Below, one piece after another: positions 12,367-24,674 of a stretch of DNA of 64,000 nt; the first letter of the stretch is position 1; every line of letters starts with the position of its first letter. A program made the position numbers and the translations under genes. Source of the stretch: Atopsyche davidsoni (lineage: Eukaryota; Arthropoda; Insecta; Trichoptera; Hydrobiosidae); NCBI GenBank assembly GCA_022113835.1, contig JAILWY010000004.1:1429501-1493500 (forward strand), read 5' to 3'. Below the pieces are notes generated by a model. The model was given only the letters and a program-made list of their open reading frames with translations, did no database searches and had not been told where the DNA came from.

Positions 12367-15300
12367 GTGCATAAAAGCTTTCGATAACCAAGCTTGCTTT
12401 AGACTCGCTCGTACCAAACAACGCTTTTCATTCATTTGCATGTGAAAGCTCACACTTCACTTGCTGCCTTTACTCTGTACCTAGTTAAGTTAACGTTAAG
12501 ATATATTAGACTAAGTCACGAAAATTTTGCCAACACAAAAAATCGGCAATCCCAAATGCAATCAGGGCTACAACACTTTATGCCCTCTTTGCTACGATCG
12601 TTTTGCCGTACATTTCTGTATCGTTTATATTATTTTACTTTTCAGATATTTGTATTTGATGATTCAGCATAGAATAGCAAATCTCACTTTTTTTATATAT
12701 TCAACCTTACATGTTTATTTTTTCTTGGTAATTTAACGAGAAATATATTATCCAAGCCTCCTTTCCTATTTTTCAACTCCTCTTTTTTTAACCAGCATTA
12801 CTTACCTGTATTTATATATTTTTTTAGATTTAACAATATCAGACACTTTTCCTATAAACATGGTTATACTTGATCACTGTAAATTTTTTCGTATTAATTG
12901 TTAATTTTGAAACTACAATATCTTTTGAAGCGAGTAAGACCAGTTTGCTTATTTTTAGATTTTTTAAGTTATGTCCTTTTTAGTGTGAATACAACTTTGG
13001 ATAGTTCAATAATTGCTTATTAGAGATCTCTCTCATTTTTGATAACCAAGAGGCAACATTTCGGTTGACATTTGAGGATTTTTAATTTGAATTTTTATTT
13101 TTTAGTTTTGCCCTCGAATTGTCAACCAAATTCTGCACTTCTGGTAATCACGGCTTATTTCCTTTTTCACTACAGACGTGTAGCTCTCTATTTTAAAATG
13201 CAACTGGTCATTATCATTTATAACTTGTTAATACTTGTCATTTCCATGGCACACTAATGTTCGAGTAATTTTAGTAAACACGCGCACCTTTAACACGTGG
13301 TGTATCCATAAATGTGCTTTTAATTGATTGCAGCATTTAGAATAACACACGTCATTTAGAATTCATGCGAATTGACAAACAGATATGTTGTTTTATAAAT
13401 AACTAATTCTGTGCCGAAAGATGCGTGCTTTCTATTTACTTACCAGTTATATTTTGTATAGTTAGATTCAGGTATTTTTAACATAGATATATGTTATACA
13501 AATGCCTTAAAAGTTACAATGTCACCTTAAAAGGGGAACCTGGAAATCTCTATGGACTAAGAAATATTGTTTTTAAAAATGTATTAGACTATCTGTAATT
13601 GGTTTTCTAAAATAATATAATGAGATAGAAAAATCTTTACACATCGAAAATGTTGCAGTTTTCCTTTTGAAAAGATACTTTCCCTTTTGAAATATCATGA
13701 CAGTGCAGAGTTTACGACGGTCCATGATAAAGTAATCTTATAATAGTACATATAATTTCGAAACAAATAATTAAGGCTCGAGGAGATTATTATATTATGC
13801 TATCAATTTAAATTTTTTATCAAAAAGTGATCCCAGCAGATCTGAAATATCAATTCCTTTTCTACATATCTCCTCCCGAAAGGGTGTAAAACCTAATAAT
13901 TGTTTATTTTATAGACCATCCTTTCTTAATCTTTTTACATCCAAAAAGCATCTTCAAAAATATCTTTCATCAATAAATTTATTTACTTATAAAAATATTA
14001 TAAAATAATCTTTCAAAAAAATGTACAAAATAATTTGATAGCGTAATATACTCCCCTCAATTTTTAAGTTGTTTTTACTTCACTGAATTTTTTTTATTGT
14101 ACAATATTAAATTAAGTTTTTTTTTTTTAAACTGGGCATATATTTTGGATTCATGGAGTGAAAATATATATAATATATGTTGACATCATGTAAGAATAGT
14201 GGGAATATTGAAAAATAATTACTTTTTGGTTATGCTAAGCTATGATTTTTTTTTTTTACTAAAATTATGATAAAAATGAGTAGAATGGTTCAGTTTTTGA
14301 ATGATGGGCTGCTTTTTTAAAACTAATTGACATTGATTCTACAAAATAGTCATGAGACACTATCGATAATTTTGTTATGTATAAACGTAAAAAAATAGAG
14401 GAGTTACTGACAAAATTTTCAACTTTGCATTAATTTTTGGTAACTATTGATAGTTGTCAATAATTTTTCCAGACAATTATTGATAGTATCTCATCACTTA
14501 TTGTTCCTTCTGTATGACTGTTGGGGTTGAAATTGAAATAGATCTGCAGCTGCATCGGCTGCAGGTATGGCTAAGGGCTGGCTATCAGCATTTTTTTGAT
14601 TCAGCGCCCATCAGAGCGTGGCTTAGTACTGATAAGCTCTGGGTTCGAATACCAGATACGCTAATTGTTTATGAGATGATAGTAGATGGTGCTGGAGATA
14701 ATGCTAATTCGAAAGTTAATCAGAAACATGTACGCGAGATGAAGCTGCGCGATTGTGAAACTTGTTGATGGTGGTGTCTGTGTGGTGGCGCTTGGCGCAG
14801 TCCAGAGAGCGGCGGGCGCGGAGGGCCCCCGGCACCGTTTGTAAACGTGTTTTGTGTTTCAAGGAGGCAACAGTTACGCGGGGGCGCTGAGAGGTCGCGA
14901 TCCCGATCATATGTCAGGTAATGGTCAGTATTTTGAAAAAGCAAAATCGAAACTACCCCCCCTTCAGATGTTCACTTTCTTCTTGCCATCTTTTAAAACT
15001 AATCGTTCTGTCACTGTCTGCGGAGGCTCACTTTGCATACAGGGAAAATAAATTGAATTAAAGATACTTGCTAATGTCAAATCAAGATTGTTTTCTTTGT
15101 TGTTTTTTTTTTTTATTTAATTTTATAATTTTTAAGAATACTGCCATTATCTCTCCGGAATATTGAAAATCCAAAGCATCAGTGTTTTTTCGTTATTTTA
15201 ATAAAATAAAAGTTCTTGAAGTAGGAGTTGCCTTTGGGGATATTCAAACTTAGTTGTTTCTGCATATCTGTAACAATTTGTGATGGTAGAACGTAGCTTG

Positions 15301-16835
15301 AGACTTTTGTGCTTTTTTTTTTTCTAAATTACTTTTATGACATATCCAAGTAATATATGATTAATGGTGTAAAGATACTTCCATTGTAGTCATTTTGTTC
15401 TTCCTCAATATTTATTTGTAATACTTTCTTGTCTCTGATCATATCCCTACTCTCTCCATCGACTTACCAACAACCACTCTATCCATTTATTTGCTTTTTT
15501 ATACTGTTTATTTATCTTTATATAAGTACTTATATATTATTTTTTATATAGTTTTAGTATTTTTATGAAAAGGCAATATATATATCCGTGGGAAATATAA
15601 GTGAAAGATATTTTCCTTGGTATAGAAATAGAATATTTCATTGCTAAATATACAAAAATAATGTGTGTATTTATTGATTAATATATTTTTTGATATTATG
15701 CTTATGTTGTTTTTATATTTTTGGCAATGCGTTTTTTTTCAATTATTTTTAGTTTTAATGATTTTTGTGTCGCACAACTAGGCAACAGTAATACGAGGCA
15801 AGTGCACTGCCGATCTACTGCTGTTGCCTTTGTGTGGCACACTTCTTGTCTGTACCCGTGTGTCTTTCGTTGTTTCAACCAAAAATACAATACATTTATC
15901 AGAACTTAAACTCAAAAAAAGATGGCTTATTCTCTCGACGTTTGCACATTCTATAATGTTAAATAAATCCCACCAACAATCAACTATTAATTCAGTTCTA
16001 ACCGTCGGATATATTTAAATCTGTCAGACCGCGGTTGTAATTGGCTATCTGGTTTCCTGTCTTGAGAATTTTAATCTGTGATTTTCTGTACCGGTCCTGA
16101 AAGATTCGGATCAAAAGTCTCAGTCAGAAAACCTGATGGTTTAAGTGGCATGGAATGAATGGCACTGATGAGCTTACGGAGTTCATTATTACAAAAAAAT
16201 CAGTGTGTTTAACTGACATTGGATCGTATCCGCTATGACACTAAGCCAAAAGTTTTCCTAACCTCAAACTTTCCCATTGTAATCTGCCTTTAAAATCATA
16301 ATAGATAAATATCACCACTGATTCTATTACTTTTGACTGTACAGTATTTATTATATTCTTTAATTATTATACAATATTAAACTAATAACTTAGAACAAGT
16401 AATGATTATAATAGAATAATCATGGTTTTGATAAAAGTAAACGTTATATTTACAAATTTGATTTGAATAAGCCATTTTTTCTTTCAAACAATGCAATTTA
16501 ATTTTTTTGTATAGATTTTAATGAAAGTTTTGTTTTACCTTTTTATAACTTATCATAAATCTTACATGTTTAAAATTAAAAAAAATTGAGTAAAACTTAA
16601 ACTTTCTTTAGAAACATGCAGATGAGTTTTTGCTTGATACAATGAGACGCTGCGCGAGACGGCATAATTAATTTACTATCTAACATTTTTCCTTACAAAA
16701 TGGTGGACCATTCATCCCGCTGCAGATTCGGAGAAGTTCCACGAGATGGCGTCGGCAGCCGAGTCACCGCCGCGCGGGGGCTTCAAGTTCGACGACGACA
16801 AAGAGTTTCCGCCCGTCACCCAGGGTTCCGAGTAG
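8629..16835 (+). CDS. Atg18a: WIPI2/Atg18a WD-repeat phosphoinositide-binding autophagy protein (5' part not found)
   Basis: PROPPIN-family protein that binds PI3P on the forming autophagosome and recruits the lipidation machinery. Exons with consistent splice phases are 8629-8823, 9265-9539, 9743-9913, 10187-10341, 14864-14917 and 16726-16835 (stop TAG 16833-16835), giving 319 residues. The first exon opens with [20 protein letters not shown], near-identical to animal WIPI1/2. The FRRG phosphoinositide-binding motif is encoded at 9409-9420, within [11 protein letters not shown]. Exon 9743-9913 carries the loop and SYLP/QVTD-type blade, and 10187-10341 the RLLV...IYSLD blade. The last two exons encode a short, disordered, acidic tail unlike the vertebrate C terminus. 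The ~95 N-terminal residues of the family are missing: the first exon starts in phase 0 after a TTTCAG acceptor, so upstream exons lie before the window or are too short for me to see. An in-frame alternative donor follows the fourth exon. The tail exons are supported by phase and splice sites only. Confidence 0.93.
10342..10392 (+). other. Atg18a: Alternative 51-nt exon extension in Atg18a
   Basis: The fourth recognised exon can end at 10341 (G|GTGAGT) or at 10392 (G|GTAATT). Both donors leave phase 1, and the 51 nt between them is open, adding 17 codons rich in Pro, Asn, Lys and Glu. Both therefore splice in frame to 14864. The upstream donor is the stronger match to consensus. Confidence 0.45.
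12314..12366. repeat. (TA)n microsatellite
   Basis: About 25 TA dinucleotides with a single C interruption, within the large Atg18a intron. Confidence 0.95.
14560..14660 (+). repeat. tRNA-derived SINE remnant
   Basis: TGGCTTAGT-type A-box sequence at about 14618-14636 is followed by GGGTTCGAATACC at 14641-14653, a good RNA polymerase III B-box. Order and spacing resemble the head of a tRNA-derived SINE, but no full cloverleaf can be folded. It lies 200 bp before an Atg18a exon. Confidence 0.5.
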
Positions 16836-17460
16836 GGCCCTCGCTCTTGTAAATTATTCAAGCTACATATTATATCTCTTGTCTGTAACACCTCCCCCTC
16901 TAAAAAAAAATACGTTAAGAAAATCCCCATAAAAGTCAACACATTTTTTTTCATGAAAAGTTTTAGTGATAGTTTTTTTTTCTTTTTTTAATATTATTTT
17001 TTATTATCAATAATGCATAGACTACACAATTTCTACTATTTCAAACTACAGAAATTTCTCTAACCTTGTGTATAATTGGTGTCAAATTTGACTATATGTT
17101 TTTTATTTTTATTATTGTTGATTTTTAAACTGATCTGAAAAATGGTTTCTTTGGAATATTGGAAGCTCGAAAGATGTTTTGTGAGTGGTATTGTAACGCC
17201 GTCTCTAAATATATCCGGGCAACTGAACTTTCGGACCTTCTCTATTTTTGTACATTTGTCTCTGGAAGATTTGGTTTCTATTGTGAATAAAGATTCTCAG
17301 TAAGCCGAGACTCGCGCCCGAGCTTGAGGAGCGAGCCGCGCGGGCGGAGCGTTTAGTTAAATTTTAGTTGAATATTGTACAATCCTTAAGTTATGACTTA
17401 CCTAACAGATAGAGTGGTAGAGTGCATGTCTCTAGATGTGAGTGAACGAATAAATGTTTT
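16836..17460 (+). other. Atg18a 3' UTR with candidate poly(A) signals
   Basis: Sequence after the Atg18a stop. AATAAA hexamers occur at 17286-17291 and 17449-17454, either of which would give a 3' UTR of 450-640 nt. A short CpG-rich patch follows the first one. Confidence 0.45.
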
Positions 17461-20400
17461 AAACGTATTTTAAAAAAAATGTTTTAAAGACTTATGACAA
17501 AACTATAAAAAAAAATATTACGATAACTAAAGTGTATATAATTTTAAATTATAACGTAAAGTAATTAGCTCCTAGATGTTACCAGCGAACGATGGCGATT
17601 CGCTATTCTATTATTAATAATTATCATTCTTTCCCATAGTTGGACTTCGTCATTATGAATAGATTTTATTTTCATGGTTTTGAATATCGTGTCAAGTTAA
17701 TTTGTGGAATATTTCCATTTTGTTTACGAGCATCAAGCGTAATGTAAGAAAGTAAGGTTAATTTATTCAATAGGCAAAATGTGTAGATATCTCTTTGCTG
17801 TAAAAACTTGTCCGTAACTCGACTCGTGCCCTGCGACGGGACGCCGGCGAGGCGGGCGGTGTCTGGTGACATTCCGGCCCTCCGGAAGACGGCAGAGCCG
17901 ACTCCGAATCGCGAGAGACGCCCGTCGCTTTTGACGCATGATGCAATTGATCATTTCTCAGAGCTTAAACAATCTTACTTTGATAAGAAAGATAAGAATC
18001 TTAGATTGCTGTCTGTGCGCGCCAAAAATTGATTTAAGTGTAGGGGCTGTACATAGTGGAGTAGTTGCCTTGTTCGCGGAGGGAGTAGAGGGAGTCGCGT
18101 GCGGTCCAGGAGGAAACAGTAAATTATGACGTGATCATCTCACAAGTTGATTGGAAACGAGGTAATATCATTTGCCTTCACTTTTACTAAAAATTACTTA
18201 CGTTTCGTTAGTGTTTTATCAAAAAAATATTATTATTCTAAAAAACTAAGCAAACGGACTGTTTTTTGCTGAAATTTATACGGTAGCCTTAAGCGCGATT
18301 ACGTTTGTAATATCATTTGGATATAGCCGAGAGTACGTTTGCGCTGGGATGATGTTAACAATAAGCTAAAAGTATATTTTTCTAGTACAAACTGATTTCT
18401 GGCCTTTTTGAAACCTTTTGATAGTAAAATCTGAATCTAAATATTTTCATTAACGTGGTATTTTAAGAAATTCAGAAATTGGAACAATCACACACGTTGT
18501 TAACAAAGTCCTGAGCTTATCTTTCATGTTCAAAATGTGCAATGTGACGTGTTGATGTTGTAATTATATTATTTACTATGGCCGAGGAGTAGCGAGGCCG
18601 GGCGGGGTTGTAATTGTTATGAAGTAACAAAGATATGTTAAAATTGCATAGTAAGTATTATATAAGACAATGTCAATTTGCCAGTTCAGACTTGATTGCT
18701 CTAAAGAAGGTCATGTACATGTATTATTACGACTTTAATTTGCTGCTCATGTGTTGAAAAAAAATGAATAAAACTTTTACACAAAATTATACAGGGCATT
18801 TTATTATATTTTTTATGCTTGTATGCAGTCTTGTTTAGCGTGAAGTAATCACATATCCTAAAGGATATATATATATATTTTTTTTTACTATTTTTCAAAA
18901 TTTTAGGGCCGCTGCTGACTGTGTGGGAGATTCCGTGCTCCGTACTGAAACCATATCACCGATGGACTTATTTTACGGGGTTTGTTTAATATTTAATGAC
19001 TAGTAATGTAGCCCGTCACAAAATGACGTATTTGATAAACGATGCGTCTAAATTCTCGCGGTGAACGACATCTCGCGGCGAAGAAGTGAATCATATAATT
19101 CGTACATATTGAAATTCGCTAAAGCATATTTTAAAGTTTATGAATGAAAATATTATCCTATCGTCTTGAAATTCGGCACATAGCTGCGGAAAAATTTACT
19201 TAACTTATGTGCAAAAAATCAGCGTTGTATCTTTTAAGATATTCTATACAGAACGGAAAAACGAAACATACATACAAACATACACACAATGGCTATTATT
19301 ATAGTAGATGGTTCTTTGATTCTAAGAAATTAACATTGGCCACAAAAGTCTGCGAAATGAAAATCAATAATAACGACAAATATTGTAATATTACTTTTCA
19401 ATTACAAATATATATTTTTTAATTATAAATTTGATTGAGTAAAATCATAAATTGATTTCTTACTGTTTGTCATATATTGGTACAAACGGATCTTAAAATG
19501 TAAATTTAAAATAATACTCAACATATTTATTTCATTATTATATCTTTATATTACATTACTGTAATCTAAAAATCAAGTTTAATTGGTTCAGGAAAAATTT
19601 ATACTTTCAATTATACAAGCCATTTTTTTAAACTCTAACTGGCATTTTATTGAGAGGTGAAAAGAATAGGCTCAAGGATGGGAGATTCCACGGGTTGTAG
19701 TTAGTAATGAATCAGGCGATAGCGTACAAATGTTTATTTTCCTTAAATTATACAAAATTAGTATTCTCATTTTGGTATTCCCACATTCATTAATCAAATA
19801 AGTAAAATAGACCACCGTGCACTTGTATGAACAGCATTTTATTTAAAATAATACATGAAATCTAACAGTATGACGCTCCATGGGATATTTGATAATAACT
19901 AAACCTCCGATGTCCCCCGTCATTTTTATTGAACAAATGACATCATCTTTAAATGTCTGCTTGGAATATTACACTGTATTCTCATACTGAAATCACTGCA
20001 TTTTCTAGATGTTTTTGTTGTTCAGTTCTTGTTTCTATTATTCCGGAGTCATTAAAAGATATCTTGTCTCATTTCATAAACTAATATTAGAAAATGTTCT
20101 AAAATTGTAGAGACAATTCTGATTAAAAATATACCAAAGAGGACTTTTAACCGATATATAAACAGGATAGTGTGAATAAACGTTGCTCGTAATTTTTAAA
20201 CAAGCAATCATCATCTAGTTGGTCCTTATCGGTAAAGGGTATAAAAATCACAAGGAAATTCAAAATACCAGCAGATTGTTGAAAATACCAGAAAAGCCTT
20301 AAGAAGTCATCAGAATACAACGTAATATTTCAACGCCGACAGCTGGAATATAATTGTATCTTTAAGTGTATTTTAAAATAAATAAAAACAAACAATGTAA

Positions 20401-22017
20401 AGTTATCACAATCATATTGGATAAATTAATTTAAGTATCCTAGCATCAATGAGACAAGGCAAACGTTTGCAATAACCTGAAAAGCAAAAACCCAAAATCC
20501 AACACAAAATCACACTCCGTCAGATCACCTGTGCTGCAGATGATGCAGCATCGGAATATTCACACCTCAGACGCACCCCAGGCTGAAGTAGAAGCCGGTC
20601 TCTCGGCCCAACCAATAAACACTTACAGCATTGCAAATATTGTAACAAAGCTTTCTCCGAGAAAGTATGTGGAAAATTCTGATTATCGACCTATGAGATC
20701 AAAGCAAATTTACAATTTCTCTGTGTCGACTTGGCGTTGCTTTAGCAATTTGAATTTAAAGAGCAGGGAATAAGTATAATAAAAAACTATATAACCAACA
20801 GTAAAAATAACTGAGATAATAGGAGTCGTACTGTTCAGTTCGATTCATGAACGAATCAATGTTCTCTTGAGGATGACAATAAGATTATTGCCAAAACCTG
20901 TGGTACGTCTGCGCATTGAAACGCTTATTTAATTTTTCTTCAGTTGGACCTGTCGTCTCGCCAATCGAGAAACAATTTAATATCTATGGAAAGTAGACAT
21001 CATCACACGCAGCGTTACAAATTCTTTTATTATTAAAATATATTTTAAATTTCGCTGCGCCCCCAGTACAAAACCTCTATTTTCTAAAATTATATAACAT
21101 CCAATCAGATAAGCACCGCAGACCTCTGCTGCTTCGCCCCCGTGAGGCTCCTCCCACCATGTGCCGACTACAAAATCATAATTTAAAAAAAAAATCCTTT
21201 GCGCTTAATTTTACAATAATAATAAATACAATAGAGAAAAAAATTCATTTTACTGTGGAAAAACCAAATGTATAAATGTATTGACAATCTGTTTAAAATA
21301 AAGTACGTTTAATAATAAATTGAAAAGCTTCATTCGCTGTTAAGTTTAGTAATTTTTTTTTTTACAAAAGTTTGCGTATTATTTAAAAAATACTGACGAT
21401 GATTGAATCAATACATTTCGCAATTTTCAGCATTTATTTCTTCCTGTTGTTTTTCACAGTTAAAAAACGTTTACCGAAATTTGAAAATTCTTTAATTATT
21501 GTAGGCAGGCTTGTGGACTTCACATCGCGTTCCCTCTGAAAAGTACAACAAGCAGATTAATAAACAACATATACAATGACATTATGAAAAGTCCTCCTTA
21601 TAGAGAATCAAACATAAATACATTTAAATTGTAAGAAAGGGCTTCACGATCTATTGCAATGTAGTCGAAGTGCTAAGGGGACTTCCAACCGAGTTCGAGA
21701 AGTTCTCTTTTAAACATCTGGGTTTATCGAGGAGACCGGCCGCACAATCGTGTCCTCGTATAAGTTCTGGTTGCATATGGTAGATAAGTAGATTGAGATT
21801 GTTTAAATATGCCAAGAGGGTTGCAAACCCAGGACTTTACTCATCTCCATGCACCGATCACTATATTATGAAATTAGATGTTATAGTTGAAAAATTGTAT
21901 CTGAAAGGCAATCGATAGTTTGAACAATTTTTCGCTTGGAATTGAATCCAAGACACAGTCTGCGAACAACTGTGGCGAGGTGACCTTGTTTCGGCGGTCA
22001 GGCGAGACGCAGAAGAG
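17461..22017. other. Convergent intergenic region between Atg18a and Npl4
   Basis: About 4.5 kb without a recognised gene. A CpG-rich patch at 17815-17950 holds a 74-codon + strand frame with no identifiable domain. AATAAA on the minus strand at 21438-21433 is a candidate Npl4 poly(A) signal, 580 nt past its stop. The rest is AT-rich, with probable old transposon debris near 19000-19300. Confidence 0.5.
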
Positions 22018-24643
22018 TTACCTGGGCAGGACGCAGATCTCGCAGGTGTCGCGGTGCACCTGGTTGTGGTACGTGCAGTGGGGACACGTCCACATGGGCC
22101 CTTCCTCCAGACCCTGCATGGAGCCGCTCGGCATATCGGGCCTGGAAAAACAGTTGCATAATAATAAAACAGTTTGGCGATATATACAATGGCGAGGCAG
22201 AAGAGCGGTGCAGGGGCGTTACGTGATATGAGCGGCGTGCTCGCTGGCCGTGATGAGCTGCTCCACGGTGGCCCAGCAGTCGGAGTGACGCCACTGCTGC
22301 GCCAGCCCCTCGTCCCTCGTGCGCACGGCGTGCAGCAGCTCCGCCATGTGCGGCATCATGGGCAGCGCCTCCATCGTGGCTATGTACAGCAGCACGTGGA
22401 AGTCCGACATGGCCTGAAACACGAGAGTCATTTAGCTTCACAGAGGCGTCGTAAAATAAGCCGCGGTCTATATCAGTGGCTCTCAAACTCTTTAGGCCCA
22501 TGGACCCCCTTTCATAGTCAAGACTTGCCTACGGCCCCTGGGTGAAAAATTACATTAATTCATATTATAGACTAGTCGGTGCAAGTATCGTTCCTGTATA
22601 AACCTACCTGACTCACCGCGATGCCTGTTATTACTTGTATTTTATGCACCTGACTATATTTATATTTTACTTAGGACGTAAACATCGCTAATAATGTATT
22701 CATTGTTATTTATTTTAACTTCCATTTATTTTATTTTACATTAAACCTTGCGCGGACCCCCCCACTTTGAGAAGCACTGCATTAGTGAATACGCACCTCG
22801 AGGAACTCGTCGTGCTGCCAGTGGGCGAGGTAGAGGGCGAGGGCGCGCAGGTCCTGGGCGTGGGCGGGCAGGGGACGCGCCTCCAGCGGGAACTGCGGGC
22901 GCGCGGCGCGGGGGCGGCGGAAGCTGGCCAGCGGTGAGCGCGGCGTGGCGCACGGCACGTCCAGCAGCAGGTACTCCACGGGCAGCGGCCGCGCCGAGCG
23001 GGCCACCTCGTTGCCGTACTGGTCCTTCTCCTGCAACAGGGCCACGGCGCACTTCAGCCTCTCCCGAATCACAATATCTTCCTATCGCAGTGCTCGGTGC
23101 TAAATTCGATGTCGTATCGACAAATTTACATGCGAGGGCGGTCCGATGAGTACTCAGCCTCACCCGCGCGATGTGCGATTTTTTTTGTTTCCAAACTTGA
23201 AAAAGTCACTCGCCGGGCAGAATTTTAAGTCGAACGAGGAGGCCATCGCCGCCACGGAGGCCTACTTTGCAGACCTCGAGAAAACGTGTAAAAGAAGTTG
23301 GAGCATCCATAAAAGGAGACTATTTTGAGAAATAAATCGCCACTTTTCCAAAATTTTCGTTTTTCTTTTGTAGTTTTGTACTTATCGGACCGCCCTCGTA
23401 TGTGCATTGAGATTTTTCCAGGCTCATTTCTTTTCAATGTGTTGCATAATTTTACTTGCATAAAATAAAAATATTTTGTTGTTGTATATGGATTATCCTA
23501 TAAAACGGCTCTAGAGAAGCCAAACACGCGAGCCGCCTCCGGATTGAGGTCGAAGATTCGCAATGACCAATTATACATAATTTTTTTATATGTAAAGGGT
23601 TATTCCAAGTGTATCGCAGACCTTTCAAGCTGGTATTCCTATTACTATCTTCAAAACCCATTGATTTAGCTGACGTCACAGTGTTGACATATCGGGGCCT
23701 ATTTGTAATGTTTTGGAAAAAGATATTCGCTATTACAAATTTTACAAGAAGGTAAGAGTCACCTGTATATAGTATAATAGTATAACACTACGCGATATGT
23801 TTGGAGTGTCCGATTCACTGTACGTTCAATTGCAATGCAGTACATTTTGAAAGGTCAAACCGCAAAACAAGTAAAAGGGCAATTCCCAAGGTCGACTTAG
23901 TAATTTGAATATTGTGAAGCGCATTTATCAAGTGTCTTCATATTATTGAATTTGTGAGTCAGCTACGATTATTTCTTGCTCTGCCCTAAGACTCGCGTCA
24001 CGCCGCCGACGTAATGTTATCCCATACTGACCCTATTCACAAATAAGCTATACAGTGTGAATCCAAACGTCTCGCCGATATTTATATTCGATACATACTG
24101 TATCTTGATAATTTTTGCACTTAAACATCTGTATTTTATTTGGGCTTCTCAATAAAAATCCCGTGGATATTTTATTATAAGACAACATAGATTTTTTTTA
24201 AAATTTGATTTCACTCTGTTGTATTTTTATGACATCAACTGCAACTAAACTAAGCTGCAGCTTGTTCCACTCCTCGTATTCTTCATCAAGTGTCTCTCCT
24301 CATATGAGGTTGGCGATCATTTCACCAGCCAGGGTTCATGGCTTTATAAAGAGAAAATGGTGTAATGGGTCCACGGGTCCTTCTTATAGGAATCCACACC
24401 ACTGCGATATCGCAGACCGCACCAAGCAATTGAAACATTATTCTCAGCGTCCGACTTGCACCGCGTCGGGCACAGCCGCAACTGCCTGCAACCGCTCGCC
24501 CGCCTACTCGCACAGAGCAGAACGCCCTCGCAGGCTCGTGACGTCACGAGGCAAATAAAAGAGAGCGCCACACAGCCGGGGCTGGGAAAATCCGTATTAG
24601 CCATTTATACGTCCTGTAATCTTTTCGAATAGGTACCTCCCGG

Positions 24644-24674
<31 letters not shown>

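Larger units (their letters stand above)
10393..14863. other. Large Atg18a intron
   Basis: AT-rich intron of about 4.5 kb with poly-T/poly-A runs, a (TA)n microsatellite and a tRNA-like SINE remnant near its 3' end. No additional exon matching the longer vertebrate WIPI2 linker was recognised. Confidence 0.6.

Noticed and set aside
17808..18129. 74- and 63-codon + strand frames after Atg18a
   Set aside because: Short, overlapping in different frames, no domain; the GC-rich patch may be UTR or regulatory.
22748..23163. Long frames on both strands over 22.75-23.16 kb
   Set aside because: Shadows of Npl4 exon 9, whose very high GC removes stops in other frames.
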